In this document: piece after piece, positions 18,197 to 27,432 of the stretch
How the letters are laid out: each line of letters opens with the position of its first letter
Position numbering within the stretch: the stretch's first letter is position 1
Assembly (NCBI RefSeq): GCF_002157685.2
Contig: NZ_AP026738.1
Coordinates: 1,860,001 to 1,924,000 of the forward strand
Reading direction: 5' to 3'
Length of the DNA stretch: 64,000 nucleotides
Source: Comamonas thiooxydans
Lineage (GTDB): Bacteria; Pseudomonadota; Gammaproteobacteria; Burkholderiales; Burkholderiaceae_C
Notes under the pieces: generated by a model
What the model saw: the letters and a program-made list of their open reading frames with translations, nothing else
What the model was told of the DNA's origin: nothing
The model's database searches: none
Program-made: the position numbers and the translations under genes

Positions 18197-20495
18197 GGCT
18201 TGCTCCTTGCCGCTGCTTGTCGCGCAATGCAGCCAGCACTTTTTCCGGGGTGATGGGTAGATCGGTGATGCGCACGCCAATCGCGTCATAGACGGCGTTG
18301 GCAATGGCTGGTGCGCCTGGCAGGATGGCGGTCTCGCTGGCCCCCTTGGCGCCATAGGGACCGTTGGGATCGTTGGATTCCACAAGGCCGCCGCGCAGCA
18401 TGGGAACCGCATCGGCGGTGGCCATGTTGTAGTCCGCGAAGTTGCCGTTCGCCAGGCGTCCACCCTCGTAGTGCAGCTGCTCATACAGCGTCCAGCCTAT
18501 GGCCTGGACGGTGGCGCCATTGGTCTGGCCATGAATCGCAATCGGGTTGAGCGCCTTGCCGCAGTCGTCGGCGACATAGCTGTCGAGGACGCTGACCTGC
18601 CCGGTCTCGATATCCACTTCGACTTCGACGGCCTGGGCAGCGTAGGAGTAGGCAGCGGCGATATTGCCGTAGAGCTTGTCGTCATGCATGACGGTCTTGG
18701 GGTCCCAGGTCCCGGTGACCTGGATGCCACCGCCACCATGGCGCCAGATATGCTGGCGTGCCAACTCGGCCACGGTGCTGCGGCGTTCTGGCTCCGCACT
18801 CACGTAGACCGCACCGCCTTCCAGCGTCAGCGCATCGGGTGGCGCACCCAGACGCTCGGCAGCCAGGCTTAGCAACTCCTGGCGCGCCTTGCGCGCAGCG
18901 ATGATGGCCGCGTTGCCGCCCGACATGGTGACGCGCGAAGCCAGAGTACCCACGGCCACCGGAGAGACATCGGTATCGGGCGCAAGCACATGAATATCGG
19001 CCAGAGGCAGGTCCAGTTCATGGGCCACGATCTGGCTGAGCATGGTGCTCGCTCCCTGGCCCATATCGCATTCACCGCTGATGAGAAAGACTCGACCGTC
19101 CTCATTGATCTTGATGACCAGCGTCGATCCGTCCCAGTTGCCTATGGTGCGGTTGCCGCTCACATGCATGGCTGCGGCCATGCCCACGCCGCGGTGCTTG
19201 GTGCCACTGGCCTTGACGCGTTGGCGTTTGCTTGCCCACCCTATGGCCTCGGTTGCCATGTCTATGCACTCCAGCAGTCCTGTGCTGCCGATATGCCAGC
19301 CGTGAATCGAGACATCACCGGCCTTGAGCGCATTGATCTTGTGCACCTGCACCGGGTCCAGGCCCAGTTTCTCCGCCATGGTGTGGATATGGCTGTTGAG
19401 CGCAAACTGCATCTGGGTTCCGCCAAAGCCCCGGAAGGCACCGCGTGGCGGATTGTTGGTGTAGTACAGCGTCGCTTCTGAACGCACATTCGGATTGCGG
19501 TGCATGTTGTCGCTGCGCATGGCACTGACGTGCATCACATCACCGGCAAGGCCTGCATATGCACCGCATTCGGCAATGATGCGAACCTGCTTGGCGACAA
19601 TGCTGCCGTCCTTGAGCATGCCCAGCTTGAGGGTGATGCGCTCGGGCACGCTGGCGCATGCGGCCTGGAAGTCCTCCAGGCGGTTGTTGACCAGCCGCAC
19701 CGGACGTCGGGTATGCAGGGCCAGCAGGCCGGCAAGCAACTGGTTGTCGTCCTCCACGATCTTGCCGCCGAAGCCACCTCCGGTAGCGGCCTGAATCACG
19801 CGCACGCGGGAAATGGGCAGACCCAGGGTCATGGCCACCTGCATGCGCACCAGATTCACTGCCTGGGTCGAGGTATAGAGCACAAGCCGGCCATCGGGGT
19901 CCAGCGAGGCCACCGTGGCCATGGGCTCCATATAGCCGGGGTATTGAGAGTGCGTGGTGTAGGTGGCTTCGTGAATCAGATCCGCTGCGGCAAAACCTGC
20001 CTCCACGTCGCCGCGCTCGAACTGGATATGCTGGGCCACATTGTTGCGCCCTGGATGGATGCCGAAGGCCTCCTCATCCATGGCTTCCTCGGGCGTCAGA
20101 ATGGCCGGCAGTTCTTCGTATTCCACCCGAATCAGATCCAGCGCGTCGCGTGCGATCTCTTCGGAGACCGCGGCCACGGCGGCCACCTCCTCGCCGCAAT
20201 AACGCACCACGCCTTTGGCAAGAACGGCGCGCTCCTTGTGATGCGCCCCCCAGAGAGTGGCAGGCGCATCTTCGCCGGTCAGAACCGCCTTGACGCCCGG
20301 CAGCGAGCGCGCCTCGGCAGTGTCTATGCGAGCGATGCGCGCATGCGGGTACGGGCTGCGCAGAACCTTGCCATGCAGCATGCCGGCAAGCTTGAGATCT
20401 CCTGCGTAGATGGCTCGGCCAAGCACTTTTGCCCTGGCCGTCACCTGTGGAGTGTCCATGCCCAGCGTGGATCGAGATGAAAGAGCAGATGTCAT
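18189..20495 (-). CDS. Molybdopterin-binding large subunit of xanthine-dehydrogenase-family hydroxylase
   Basis: 768 residues, the catalytic subunit that would hydroxylate a ring carbon using water. The substrate/cofactor region reads RGAFRGFGGTQMQFA (xanthine-dehydrogenase type, not the Cys-containing CO dehydrogenase loop), GGGFGGK occurs near residue 240, GQGA in the Moco-binding region, and GAKGASE near the C-terminus supplies the expected catalytic Glu. The lack of the CO dehydrogenase active-site loop argues for an aromatic or N-heterocyclic substrate rather than CO. Substrate cannot be read from sequence; the NicC-like monooxygenase nearby makes a pyridine-type acid a reasonable guess. 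Confidence 0.9.
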   Translation of the reverse strand: MTSALSSRSTLGMDTPQVTARAKVLGRAIYAGDLKLAGMLHGKVLRSPYPHARIARIDTAEARSLPGVKAVLTGEDAPATLWGAHHKERAVLAKGVVRYCGEEVAAVAAVSEEIARDALDLIRVEYEELPAILTPEEAMDEEAFGIHPGRNNVAQHIQFERGDVEAGFAAADLIHEATYTTHSQYPGYMEPMATVASLDPDGRLVLYTSTQAVNLVRMQVAMTLGLPISRVRVIQAATGGGFGGKIVEDDNQLLAGLLALHTRRPVRLVNNRLEDFQAACASVPERITLKLGMLKDGSIVAKQVRIIAECGAYAGLAGDVMHVSAMRSDNMHRNPNVRSEATLYYTNNPPRGAFRGFGGTQMQFALNSHIHTMAEKLGLDPVQVHKINALKAGDVSIHGWHIGSTGLLECIDMATEAIGWASKRQRVKASGTKHRGVGMAAAMHVSGNRTIGNWDGSTLVIKINEDGRVFLISGECDMGQGASTMLSQIVAHELDLPLADIHVLAPDTDVSPVAVGTLASRVTMSGGNAAIIAARKARQELLSLAAERLGAPPDALTLEGGAVYVSAEPERRSTVAELARQHIWRHGGGGIQVTGTWDPKTVMHDDKLYGNIAAAYSYAAQAVEVEVDIETGQVSVLDSYVADDCGKALNPIAIHGQTNGATVQAIGWTLYEQLHYEGGRLANGNFADYNMATADAVPMLRGGLVESNDPNGPYGAKGASETAILPGAPAIANAVYDAIGVRITDLPITPEKVLAALRDKQRQGASHA

Positions 20496-20611
20496 ATCCG
20501 TACCTCGCAGCGGAAGGCCCCGGGTCGCTGCGGACCAGAGGCTTGTGCCACTTCAGTCATATAGAGGTCTGTTGGAGTCGCCCAGGACTGCGCCTGAACG
20601 ATTCATTGATG

Positions 20612-21595
20612 TCACTCGGCTACGATGCCGAGGTCCTTGATGGCTTTGCCCATCACCATGTACTCGCGTTGATTGAGATCGCTGAGCACCTTGGGAGAGC
20701 CGCCGGCTGGCAGGGCGCCGAAGACGGCGAGCTTTTCCACGACTTCGGGCTCTCGCAAAATGGCATTGAGGTGCTCGTTGAGCAGATTGATCACCGCTGC
20801 CGGAGTCTTTTTCGGCGCGAAGAAGCCGTTCCAGGCGCTGACCACCACATCCTTGTAGCCCAGTTCGGTCAATGTCGGAACGGCCGGTGCAAGCGATGAG
20901 CGCTTGGTATCGCCGATGGCCAGCGCCACCAGCTTGCCGGAGTCCAGATACTGGCGCACAGGCCCGAAAGTGACCCAGGCAGTATCGACATGGCCGGCCA
21001 CGACATCGGTCACCGAGGGCCCGACGCCGCGGTATGGAACATGGGACAACTTGACGCCAGCGGCCTTGTTCAGCCATTCGCCGGCGATGTGCATGGGCGA
21101 GCCGGCGCCGGGGCTGGCATAGGAGACGGTGGCGCCACTCTTGGCCCTGGCAATCAGCTCGGGCAGGTTTTTGACACCGAGCTTGGGGCTCGTGACCAGC
21201 ACCAGGGGCTGGGTGGCGGTGTTGATGATGGCTTCGTAGCCGTTGAGTACGTCGTAGGCAGCAGCGCCCGATAGCTTCATGACCAGGGGCGCGGTGGTGA
21301 AGGGGTTGGGAGTGAACAGCAATGTGTAGCCATCGGAGCGTGCACGCCCCACCATGCCGTTGCCTATTGCCCCGCCAGCACCCGGGCGGTTGTCGATCAG
21401 CACTGTCTGCTTGAGCCTGTGGCTGAGCTTGTCGGCAAAGAGGCGGGCGATTGCATCGGTATCCCCGCCCGGCGGGTAGGACACGATCACCGTGATGGGC
21501 TTGCTCGGATAAGTCTCTTCGGCAAGCACCGGCTGCGCAAGCAGCGTGCCGCAGGCAAGCGCGGTAAAGCAAAACTGGCGTCTATCAACTGACAT
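20612..21595 (-). CDS. Bug-family (TctC-like) periplasmic solute-binding receptor
   Basis: 327 residues. Signal peptide (MSVDRRQFCFTALACG...VLAEE) and hallmarks of the tripartite tricarboxylate receptor family: YPSKPITVIVSYPPGGDTDAIAR, DNRPGAGGAIGNGMV and VPYRGVGPSVTDVVAGHVD. Such orphan receptors bind organic acids. ATG at 21595 has AAGGAGAGG upstream. It heads the minus-strand unit of receptor, three hydroxylase subunits, CoxG and porin, and is divergent from a MarR gene, so it probably binds the cluster's substrate. No TctA/TctB membrane genes are in view. Confidence 0.9.
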   Translation of the reverse strand: MSVDRRQFCFTALACGTLLAQPVLAEETYPSKPITVIVSYPPGGDTDAIARLFADKLSHRLKQTVLIDNRPGAGGAIGNGMVGRARSDGYTLLFTPNPFTTAPLVMKLSGAAAYDVLNGYEAIINTATQPLVLVTSPKLGVKNLPELIARAKSGATVSYASPGAGSPMHIAGEWLNKAAGVKLSHVPYRGVGPSVTDVVAGHVDTAWVTFGPVRQYLDSGKLVALAIGDTKRSSLAPAVPTLTELGYKDVVVSAWNGFFAPKKTPAAVINLLNEHLNAILREPEVVEKLAVFGALPAGGSPKVLSDLNQREYMVMGKAIKDLGIVAE

Positions 21596-21639
21596 GGTCG
21601 CCTCTCCTTGGGCCGTGGGTATAAATCTGGTGTGCAATC

Positions 21640-21714
21640 TCAATTGATTCATGAGTGAAACATTGAATCTATAGAGAAACAATAAAACGGAGTTATACGC
21701 CTGTAGTTGATCAA
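21640..21714. promoter_or_regulatory. AT-rich palindromes between divergent Bug-receptor and MarR genes (candidate operators)
   Basis: The 179-bp divergent region is much more AT-rich than its surroundings. It holds tcaattga (21640-21647), an inverted pair GATTCA (21646-21651) / TGAATC (21664-21669), and ttgatcaa near 21706-21713. MarR proteins usually bind such dyads in divergent promoters. No experimental or comparative support is available here. Confidence 0.35.
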
Positions 21715-21774
21715 TCAAATTGCTGTTTTCACTATTGACATGCGATTCTGTTATTTGAGGTGAAACAATGGCGC

Positions 21775-22299
21775 ATGAACAAGAAAACATGCGAAACGCC
21801 CTGGTCGCACCTCAATGCGCAAGGCGACGGACTGACGGTGGACGACTTCATCACCACCTTGATGAGTCAGGTGGGAAATGCTCTGCGGCGCACGATTACC
21901 GTGCCTTATGCCGAGAAGCACGATCTGACGGTCTCGGAGTGGCGCTTGCTGGCCTTGATTGCCCACGCCAGGCGGCTGGCCTTCTCGGATCTGGTCATTC
22001 AGTCCACTTCGGACAAGGCCCTGGTGAGCCGCGCTCTCAAGCGGCTGCAAGCCAAAGGCCTGGTGGATCTGCAGGGTGAAGGCAATACGCCGCGCAAGAA
22101 GATTTTTTGCCGGATCACCGAACAGGGCGAGGCCCTGCATGCACAGGTCATGCCCTTGGCGCGTGCCAGCCAGGCTGCCGCCATTCGGGCCTTGCCCGAA
22201 GATGAGCGCAACGCCATGTACAACGCGCTGATGCGCTTGCGTGCACATTGCGAGAAAGCAGGCGCTTTGTCCGGCGAGGATGAAGCAGGCCTTGAATAG
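21775..22299 (+). CDS. MarR-family transcriptional regulator
   Basis: About 174 residues with a winged helix-turn-helix core: LTVSEWRLLALIAHARRLAFSDLVIQSTSDKALVSRALKRL (recognition helix) and a wing containing GEGNTPRKKIFCRITEQG. It is divergent from the receptor-hydroxylase-porin unit and convergent with the FAD monooxygenase. MarR repressors of this kind commonly sense aromatic acids, so it is the likely local regulator. Start is uncertain: GTG at 21760 and ATG at 21775 are both in frame, with GAGG at 21757-21760 too close to the first and far from the second. Confidence 0.88.
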   Translation: MNKKTCETPWSHLNAQGDGLTVDDFITTLMSQVGNALRRTITVPYAEKHDLTVSEWRLLALIAHARRLAFSDLVIQSTSDKALVSRALKRLQAKGLVDLQGEGNTPRKKIFCRITEQGEALHAQVMPLARASQAAAIRALPEDERNAMYNALMRLRAHCEKAGALSGEDEAGLE

Positions 22300-22737
22300 T
22301 TCCTGTGGCCCTGTGTTGGATAGCTGCCTGGATGCTGCTGCAACACATATAGATGCACGAATTTCTGCATGCGGCAGGCGGGAGGCGGGAGGCGGGAGGC
22401 ATCCGCACATTACATGTGCGTCGCCGGCTGAGGCGTCATTTTGAGAATGAGAACGGGGTTCCGGGGGCCGCTCGTCACCGTCCTCTGACATGTCTCGCAA
22501 GTCAGCAGCGCTTGGCGAGATCCGGCTCCACCATGGCAGGACGCGCTCCCGCAGACACCGGTCTTCTTGCTCATGGGCAGAGGCAGGCTCATGCAATGGG
22601 CAAGCAACGCATGGCGCCTGCCAGCCATGCATCATGGCTTTTCGCCAGATGCCGACAGCGCCACGATGCCCGCTCAAGACCGCACCATCGACCCACCGGA
22701 GGTGCTGCGCAGGGCAACACTGCCGGTGTACTGTCGT
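22300..22737. other. 438-bp gap between convergent genes; short tandem repeat
   Basis: No gene is supported. It contains a tandem heptamer, one ggcaggc followed by three gggaggc (22373-22400), then a TGAGAATGAGAAC half-site resembling part of a Fur box near 22442 that has no matching second half. The remaining sequence shows only short random frames. Confidence 0.55.
22373..22400 (+). repeat. Tandem heptamer, four units
   Basis: Units ggcaggc, gggaggc, gggaggc, gggaggc in direct succession, in non-coding sequence downstream of the MarR gene. Length could vary between strains by slippage. Confidence 0.8.
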
Positions 22738-23910
22738 TCAGGTGGAGCCGGCAACCGGCTCGGCCGTCAAAGCAACTTGCCACGCGTCATAGCCATAGAC
22801 CCAGTCGGCATTGCCGCCAGCCCGCAGCCAGTTATTGCCTCGCGAGCCTATCTGGATCTGGCTGGTGCGCTGCTTGCGCATGGCCTCGTAGTTCTGCAAG
22901 GCTTGCGCAACGCCTTCGGCATCCTGCACTGCATCCAGGTTGCGGGCCAGCACCACGGCGTCCTCGATCGCCATGCCGGCACCTTGGGCCATGAACGGCA
23001 TCATGGGATGGCTGGCATCTCCGAGCAGCGACACTCGCCCCTGCGACCAGTGCGACAGAGGGTCGCGCTCATACAGAGCCGTCTTGAGTACGCTGTCACA
23101 CGCATCCAGCAGGGCTCGTGCGTGTGGATGAAAGCCGGCATAAAAGCCGCGCAGCTCGGCCACGCTGCCCTCGGTGGTCCAGGATTCCTCATGCCAGGAT
23201 TCCTGCGCCGTGGTGGCGAAGATGAAGGTGTCGCGGCCCTGATTGAGCGGAAAGGTCACGATCTGGCTGTCCGGAGTCGGTCCCCACCATTTGGTGAAGG
23301 CACCGATATCGGGAACATGGCGCACGCGCTCGGTGGGCACCACGGTGCGAAACGCCACCACACCGGTAAAGCGTGGGCTCTCTGCGCCAAACAGGGATGT
23401 GCGCACCACCGAATGAATTCCGTCCGAGCCTATCAGCGCATCCAGTCCATCGACTCGCGCGCCGTCAGCAAATTCCACGGCAACGCCGGCATCGTCTTGG
23501 GCAATCCGGCTGACGCGTCTGCCGAACTTCACCTGCTCGCCGGGAAAGGCATCGGCCAGTGCCGCCAGCAGATCGGCGCGATGGATGGTGAGCTGCGGCG
23601 CGCCGTACTGGCGCTCGGCTTCGTTGCCCATCGTCAGGCGCGATGTTTCCTCGCCGTTGTCCCAGGTGCGGCTGATACGGTGCGTTGGGCGGGCTGCCGA
23701 AGCCCGTACGGCAGCCGCAATGCCATCGCCCAGTCCGTCTAGCGCGCGTACAGCATTGGGCGTCAGATTGATGTCGGCGCCTACGCGCAGGTATTGCTGG
23801 CTCTGCTCGAACACCGTCACCTCGTGTCCGCTGCGGTGCAGCGCGTTGGCTGCGGCCAGGCCACCAATGCCGCCGCCCACAATGCCTATTTTCAATCGTG
23901 TCTTGGACAT
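22738..23910 (-). CDS. FAD-dependent aromatic monooxygenase, NicC-like
   Basis: 390 residues, group A flavoprotein hydroxylase. Motifs: Rossmann GGGIGGLAAANAL near residue 12, the DG motif IGSDGIHS near 175, and the GD motif VSLLGDASHPMMPFMAQG near 295. Stretches such as HPHARALLDACDS and DWVYGYDAW near the C-terminus resemble 6-hydroxynicotinate 3-monooxygenase (NicC) as I recall it. The reaction would be NADH-dependent, possibly decarboxylating, ring hydroxylation, acting after the molybdenum hydroxylase. ATG at 23910 has AAGGAG upstream. Divergent from an AraC gene. Exact substrate is unproven; no ring-cleavage dioxygenase is in the window. Confidence 0.85.
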   Translation of the reverse strand: MSKTRLKIGIVGGGIGGLAAANALHRSGHEVTVFEQSQQYLRVGADINLTPNAVRALDGLGDGIAAAVRASAARPTHRISRTWDNGEETSRLTMGNEAERQYGAPQLTIHRADLLAALADAFPGEQVKFGRRVSRIAQDDAGVAVEFADGARVDGLDALIGSDGIHSVVRTSLFGAESPRFTGVVAFRTVVPTERVRHVPDIGAFTKWWGPTPDSQIVTFPLNQGRDTFIFATTAQESWHEESWTTEGSVAELRGFYAGFHPHARALLDACDSVLKTALYERDPLSHWSQGRVSLLGDASHPMMPFMAQGAGMAIEDAVVLARNLDAVQDAEGVAQALQNYEAMRKQRTSQIQIGSRGNNWLRAGGNADWVYGYDAWQVALTAEPVAGST

Positions 23911-23945
23911 GTTTGCTCCTTGATATGGGTATGGTTTGCTCGTTC

Positions 23946-23965
23946 CGGGCTGCGCTGGCAGCCCG
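23946..23965. promoter_or_regulatory. 8-bp inverted repeat between monooxygenase and AraC genes
   Basis: cgggctgc and gcagcccg flank a 4-nt centre in the 143-bp divergent promoter region. It may be a binding site or simply a hairpin; AraC proteins more often bind direct repeats. Confidence 0.25.
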
Positions 23966-24053
23966 CTTACGGTGCCAGCCAGTGTCGACAAGGCCGCCTG
24001 TCACGTGAAGCGCAAAGCATCCATAAAATGACACAAATCGTCCGGAATCCTCC

Positions 24054-25025
24054 ATGAAACAAAGCAGCGACCATTTAAGCGACGTGCTGGCCATCTGCCG
24101 AGCCGAGCGCGCGGTGACGGCCAGCTTTTCATTGGGTGAGCCTTGGGCGCTTGCGTCCGAGGGAGTGCCGGGGACCATGATCCGCATCGCCCAGGGGCAG
24201 CCGTACTGGCTGCAAGTTCAAGGCCAGTCACCGTTGCAGGTCTTGCCTGGCGATCTGGTGGTGTTGCCGCTGGGCAGTCCGCACGTCATTGCGTCGGACC
24301 TCGCGCTGGCTCCGGTTCCGTTCGCACACATGATCGAACGCTTTGCCCAGGGTCCGAAGGACGAGAATCCTCTGACGTTCGAGCATGGCGGAGTCGGGGC
24401 CCAGACCCGCATCGATTCGGTGCTGCTCTGGATATCGGCCTACTGCCGGCACACCATATTGACTCTGCTGCCGCCGCTGCTGCACATACCTGCAGCGCAG
24501 GCCGCTCCACCGGCCATGCTGGGCAGCATGCTGCAGGCTCTGATCGAAGACTCGCTGGCGCGACGCGCCGGCTGGCGTCTGGCAGCCGCGCGTTTGGGGG
24601 AGTTGGTGCTGATCCATGTGCTAAGCAACCATTTCGCCGCACAGCAGCAGCGCGGTCAAGGCTGGGTGCGCGGCCTGGCCGATGTGCAGATTGCCAGGGC
24701 CATGGCCGCCATCCACGGCCGCCCCAGCCATGGCTGGACCTTGCAGGCCCTGGCCAGGGAGGCTGCCATGTCGCGCTCGCTCTTTGCCGAAAAATTCAAG
24801 GCGCTGGTTGGAGAATCGCCCATGGCCTATCTGCAGCAGCAGCGTATGGCCCATGCCGCCCAGCAACTGGAATCGGGGTTGCCGCTGGCCCAGATTGCCG
24901 AGGATTGCGGCTACGAGTCGGAGCGCGTTTTTGCCCGCGCCTTCAAGCGCTGGTGCGGTCTGCCGCCGCGCGCCTATCAGCGCAGCACCAAGGCGCTCAG
25001 AAACGAATTTGCTGCGCTGAAATGA
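24054..25025 (+). CDS. AraC-family regulator with cupin-type sensor domain
   Basis: 323 residues. The N-terminal half looks like an AraC-associated cupin (VLPGDLVVLPLGSPHVI); the C-terminal 100 residues are a double helix-turn-helix (WTLQALAREAAMSRSLFAEKFKALVGESPMAYL and IAEDCGYESERVFARAFKRWCGLPPRAYQR). It is divergent from the FAD monooxygenase and faces the TonB receptor cluster tail to tail. Control of the monooxygenase is the simplest reading. Confidence 0.9.
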   Translation: MKQSSDHLSDVLAICRAERAVTASFSLGEPWALASEGVPGTMIRIAQGQPYWLQVQGQSPLQVLPGDLVVLPLGSPHVIASDLALAPVPFAHMIERFAQGPKDENPLTFEHGGVGAQTRIDSVLLWISAYCRHTILTLLPPLLHIPAAQAAPPAMLGSMLQALIEDSLARRAGWRLAAARLGELVLIHVLSNHFAAQQQRGQGWVRGLADVQIARAMAAIHGRPSHGWTLQALAREAAMSRSLFAEKFKALVGESPMAYLQQQRMAHAAQQLESGLPLAQIAEDCGYESERVFARAFKRWCGLPPRAYQRSTKALRNEFAALK

Positions 25026-25161
25026 GGTTCTCCAGCGGTACTTCAATCAAACGCAGCCTGCCTCGCCAGCTGACCTCACAAACTGAAGAGCAGGTGTCTT
25101 TTGACGCCTTCGCCTCGGATTTCATAGTGGCGGCTGGACATTGTTCGCATTGCCTGCCCGT

Positions 25162-27348
25162 TCAGTAGCGATAGGTGGCAGTCAGCAGAAAGTTGCGGCG
25201 TTCGCCGTAGAAGCAGTCACCGCGCGACAGGCATTGGGTGATCACCACCTTGTCGCCGATATTGTTCGCATGCAGGGCAAGGCGCCAGTCGCCGGCGTCA
25301 TAGGCCACCATCGCGTCTGCCAGCAGGGATGAGGGCGTGTCGATGGCAGAGGTGCCACTCCACTGTGGTCCGATATAGCGCAGACCGGCACCGAGACTCC
25401 AGCCTCCGCGACCCTGAGCGGCAAATCGATGCATCAGCCAACTGGAGGCCATATGGCGTGATACCGAGGCCACGCGCTGCCCCTGGTCGCCAGCGTTGCT
25501 GCGGCTGATTTTTGCGTCGGTATAGGCGTAGGCCAGCGTCCAGTCCCAGTTTCTGGCCAGGCTGGCGATCAGCTCGGCTTCAAAGCCCTGGGTTTTGACC
25601 TCGCCCAGTTGCAGGCTGTTGAGTGGGTTGCCCGGGTCATTGGTCTTGCGATTCTGTTCACGCAGGCCGTATACCGCGGCATAGCCAGAGATGCCTTTGC
25701 CCTCCGGAATCCATTTCACGCCGGCCTCCAACTGCTTGCCGCGCTGGGGCTTGAACGGCGTGCCGTAGAAGTCCACGCCTCCCAGCGGCTGGAAGGACTC
25801 GGTGTAGCTGGCATACGGAGCCCAGCCGCCGCCGGCCTGATAGGTCACGCCCAGGCGCTTGGTGGTGGCAGAGTCGTCGGCAGCCGCTGCCGGGCGACCT
25901 TCGGTCTCGGTTTTGGCCTTGTCGTGACGCAAGCCTACTGTCGCGCTCCAGGGGCCCCAACGCAACTGGTCCTGCAGATAGAAACCGAGCTGGCGCTGTG
26001 CCACGTTGGGCGCACGTACCAGCTGGGAGGCAGAGGGCGGCGTGAACGTGCCATACACGGGGTTGTAGACATCGAGCGCAGTGCCTGGTCCGCGCCAGTT
26101 GGATTGGTTGCTGGTGTTGCGCTGCCAGTCCATGCCGGCCAGCAACTGGTGTTGCACCTCGCCGGTTTGCAGCAGGCCTTCGAGCTGCGTGTCGACCAGC
26201 AGCATGCGTCCGCCATTGATCTGCCATACGGCATCGCGCTGTACGGTGCGGCCGTTGGCGTCAAACACCGGACGTGCCGGACGGCCCGTGGCGGCGTTGG
26301 CTGCAAAACTGGTGTAGAGCGTACGGTAGTCGACTTCGCTGATGGTGCGGCGCAGGTTCTGACGCAGTGTCCATTGCGAGTTCAGGCGGTGGCTGAACAG
26401 ATAGCCAAAGGACTTGTTTTCGGAGTCGTACTTGTCCCAGCCCGGTTCGCTGATAAAGGTGCGGGTCGGAATCTGTCCGTAGGGGCTGGGCAGGCGCGTG
26501 CCCTGCCAGGGAAAGAACTGGGTGATGGAGCCGCTCTTGTCCTTTTGATACAGGGCTTGCAGCGTCAGCGAGGTATCGGTGCTGGGACGATAGGTCAGCG
26601 AAGGCGCAATCACCACGCGGTCGTCCTTGACGTGATCGACCTGGGTGTTGCTGTCGCGGCCCACGGCCACCAGACGATAGAGCCACTTGCCTTCCTCGTC
26701 CATGGCGCCGGTCATGTCGCTGGCAATCTGCTTGCGGCCGTGGCTGCCCAGCTGTATCTGTACCTCACGCATGCGCTCGGCCTGGGGACGTTTGCTGGTC
26801 AGGTTGAGCACGCCGCCCACGCTGCCCTGGCCATACAGCACGGAGGAGGGGCCGCGTAAAAATTCCACGCGCTCCAGCGTATAGGGCTCGACCTTGATAT
26901 TGTTGTAGGTGCCGTAGGTGCGCAGCAATCCGTCCTGGTACTGACTGACATCACCGCCGCGGGCCTTGAAGGAGTCCACGCGGTTGTCGAAATAGCTGGA
27001 ATTGATGCCCGCCGTGTAGCGCGTGGTTTCGCGCAGGGTGGTCACGCCCTGGGCTTCGAACTGGTCGCGCGTGACTACGCTGATAGATTGCGGCGTTTCG
27101 ATCAAGGGTGTATCTGTCTTGGTGGCCGAGATCGCGCGCCGGGCGACAAAGCCACTGACCGGACCTGTGGCGGTTTCACCGGCCAGGCTGTCTTGCACGG
27201 TAACGGGGGCCAGCATGGCTTCGGCACTGCCGTCTGCGCTGGGGGCGGGAGGCGAGGTCTGTGCCTGAGTGCCCAGGCTCAGGCAGGCCAGGGCGCTGAG
27301 CAAGGCCAGCGATGGTCGGCTGGGTACGCCGGGGAATGGGTAGTTCAT
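25162..27348 (-). CDS. TonB-dependent ferrisiderophore receptor
   Basis: 728-residue outer-membrane receptor. Signal peptide ends LGTQAQ; a plug domain has TDTPLIETPQSISVVTRDQ, VEFLRGPSSVLYGQGSVGG and an LNLTSKRP stretch; the barrel ends in the aromatic residue of ATYRY. No N-terminal signalling (STN) domain is seen between the signal peptide and the plug, so it should not signal to a FecR protein. ATG at 27348 follows the family's signal peptide; in-frame residues upstream are unlikely. It is the last gene of a five-gene iron cassette on the minus strand. Confidence 0.93.
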   Translation of the reverse strand: MNYPFPGVPSRPSLALLSALACLSLGTQAQTSPPAPSADGSAEAMLAPVTVQDSLAGETATGPVSGFVARRAISATKTDTPLIETPQSISVVTRDQFEAQGVTTLRETTRYTAGINSSYFDNRVDSFKARGGDVSQYQDGLLRTYGTYNNIKVEPYTLERVEFLRGPSSVLYGQGSVGGVLNLTSKRPQAERMREVQIQLGSHGRKQIASDMTGAMDEEGKWLYRLVAVGRDSNTQVDHVKDDRVVIAPSLTYRPSTDTSLTLQALYQKDKSGSITQFFPWQGTRLPSPYGQIPTRTFISEPGWDKYDSENKSFGYLFSHRLNSQWTLRQNLRRTISEVDYRTLYTSFAANAATGRPARPVFDANGRTVQRDAVWQINGGRMLLVDTQLEGLLQTGEVQHQLLAGMDWQRNTSNQSNWRGPGTALDVYNPVYGTFTPPSASQLVRAPNVAQRQLGFYLQDQLRWGPWSATVGLRHDKAKTETEGRPAAAADDSATTKRLGVTYQAGGGWAPYASYTESFQPLGGVDFYGTPFKPQRGKQLEAGVKWIPEGKGISGYAAVYGLREQNRKTNDPGNPLNSLQLGEVKTQGFEAELIASLARNWDWTLAYAYTDAKISRSNAGDQGQRVASVSRHMASSWLMHRFAAQGRGGWSLGAGLRYIGPQWSGTSAIDTPSSLLADAMVAYDAGDWRLALHANNIGDKVVITQCLSRGDCFYGERRNFLLTATYRY

Positions 27349-27432
27349 GGTGCTGTTGTCAAATAGATGGCCACGGACAATGACCACCAAGGGTGGTCGG
27401 AGCGGCTGCTGGAGTGAATGGGGGGCTCTGCG

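Noticed and set aside
22440..22455. Possible Fur box TGAGAATGAGAAC downstream of the MarR gene
   Set aside because: Only one half matches; it lies between convergent gene ends where no promoter is expected.
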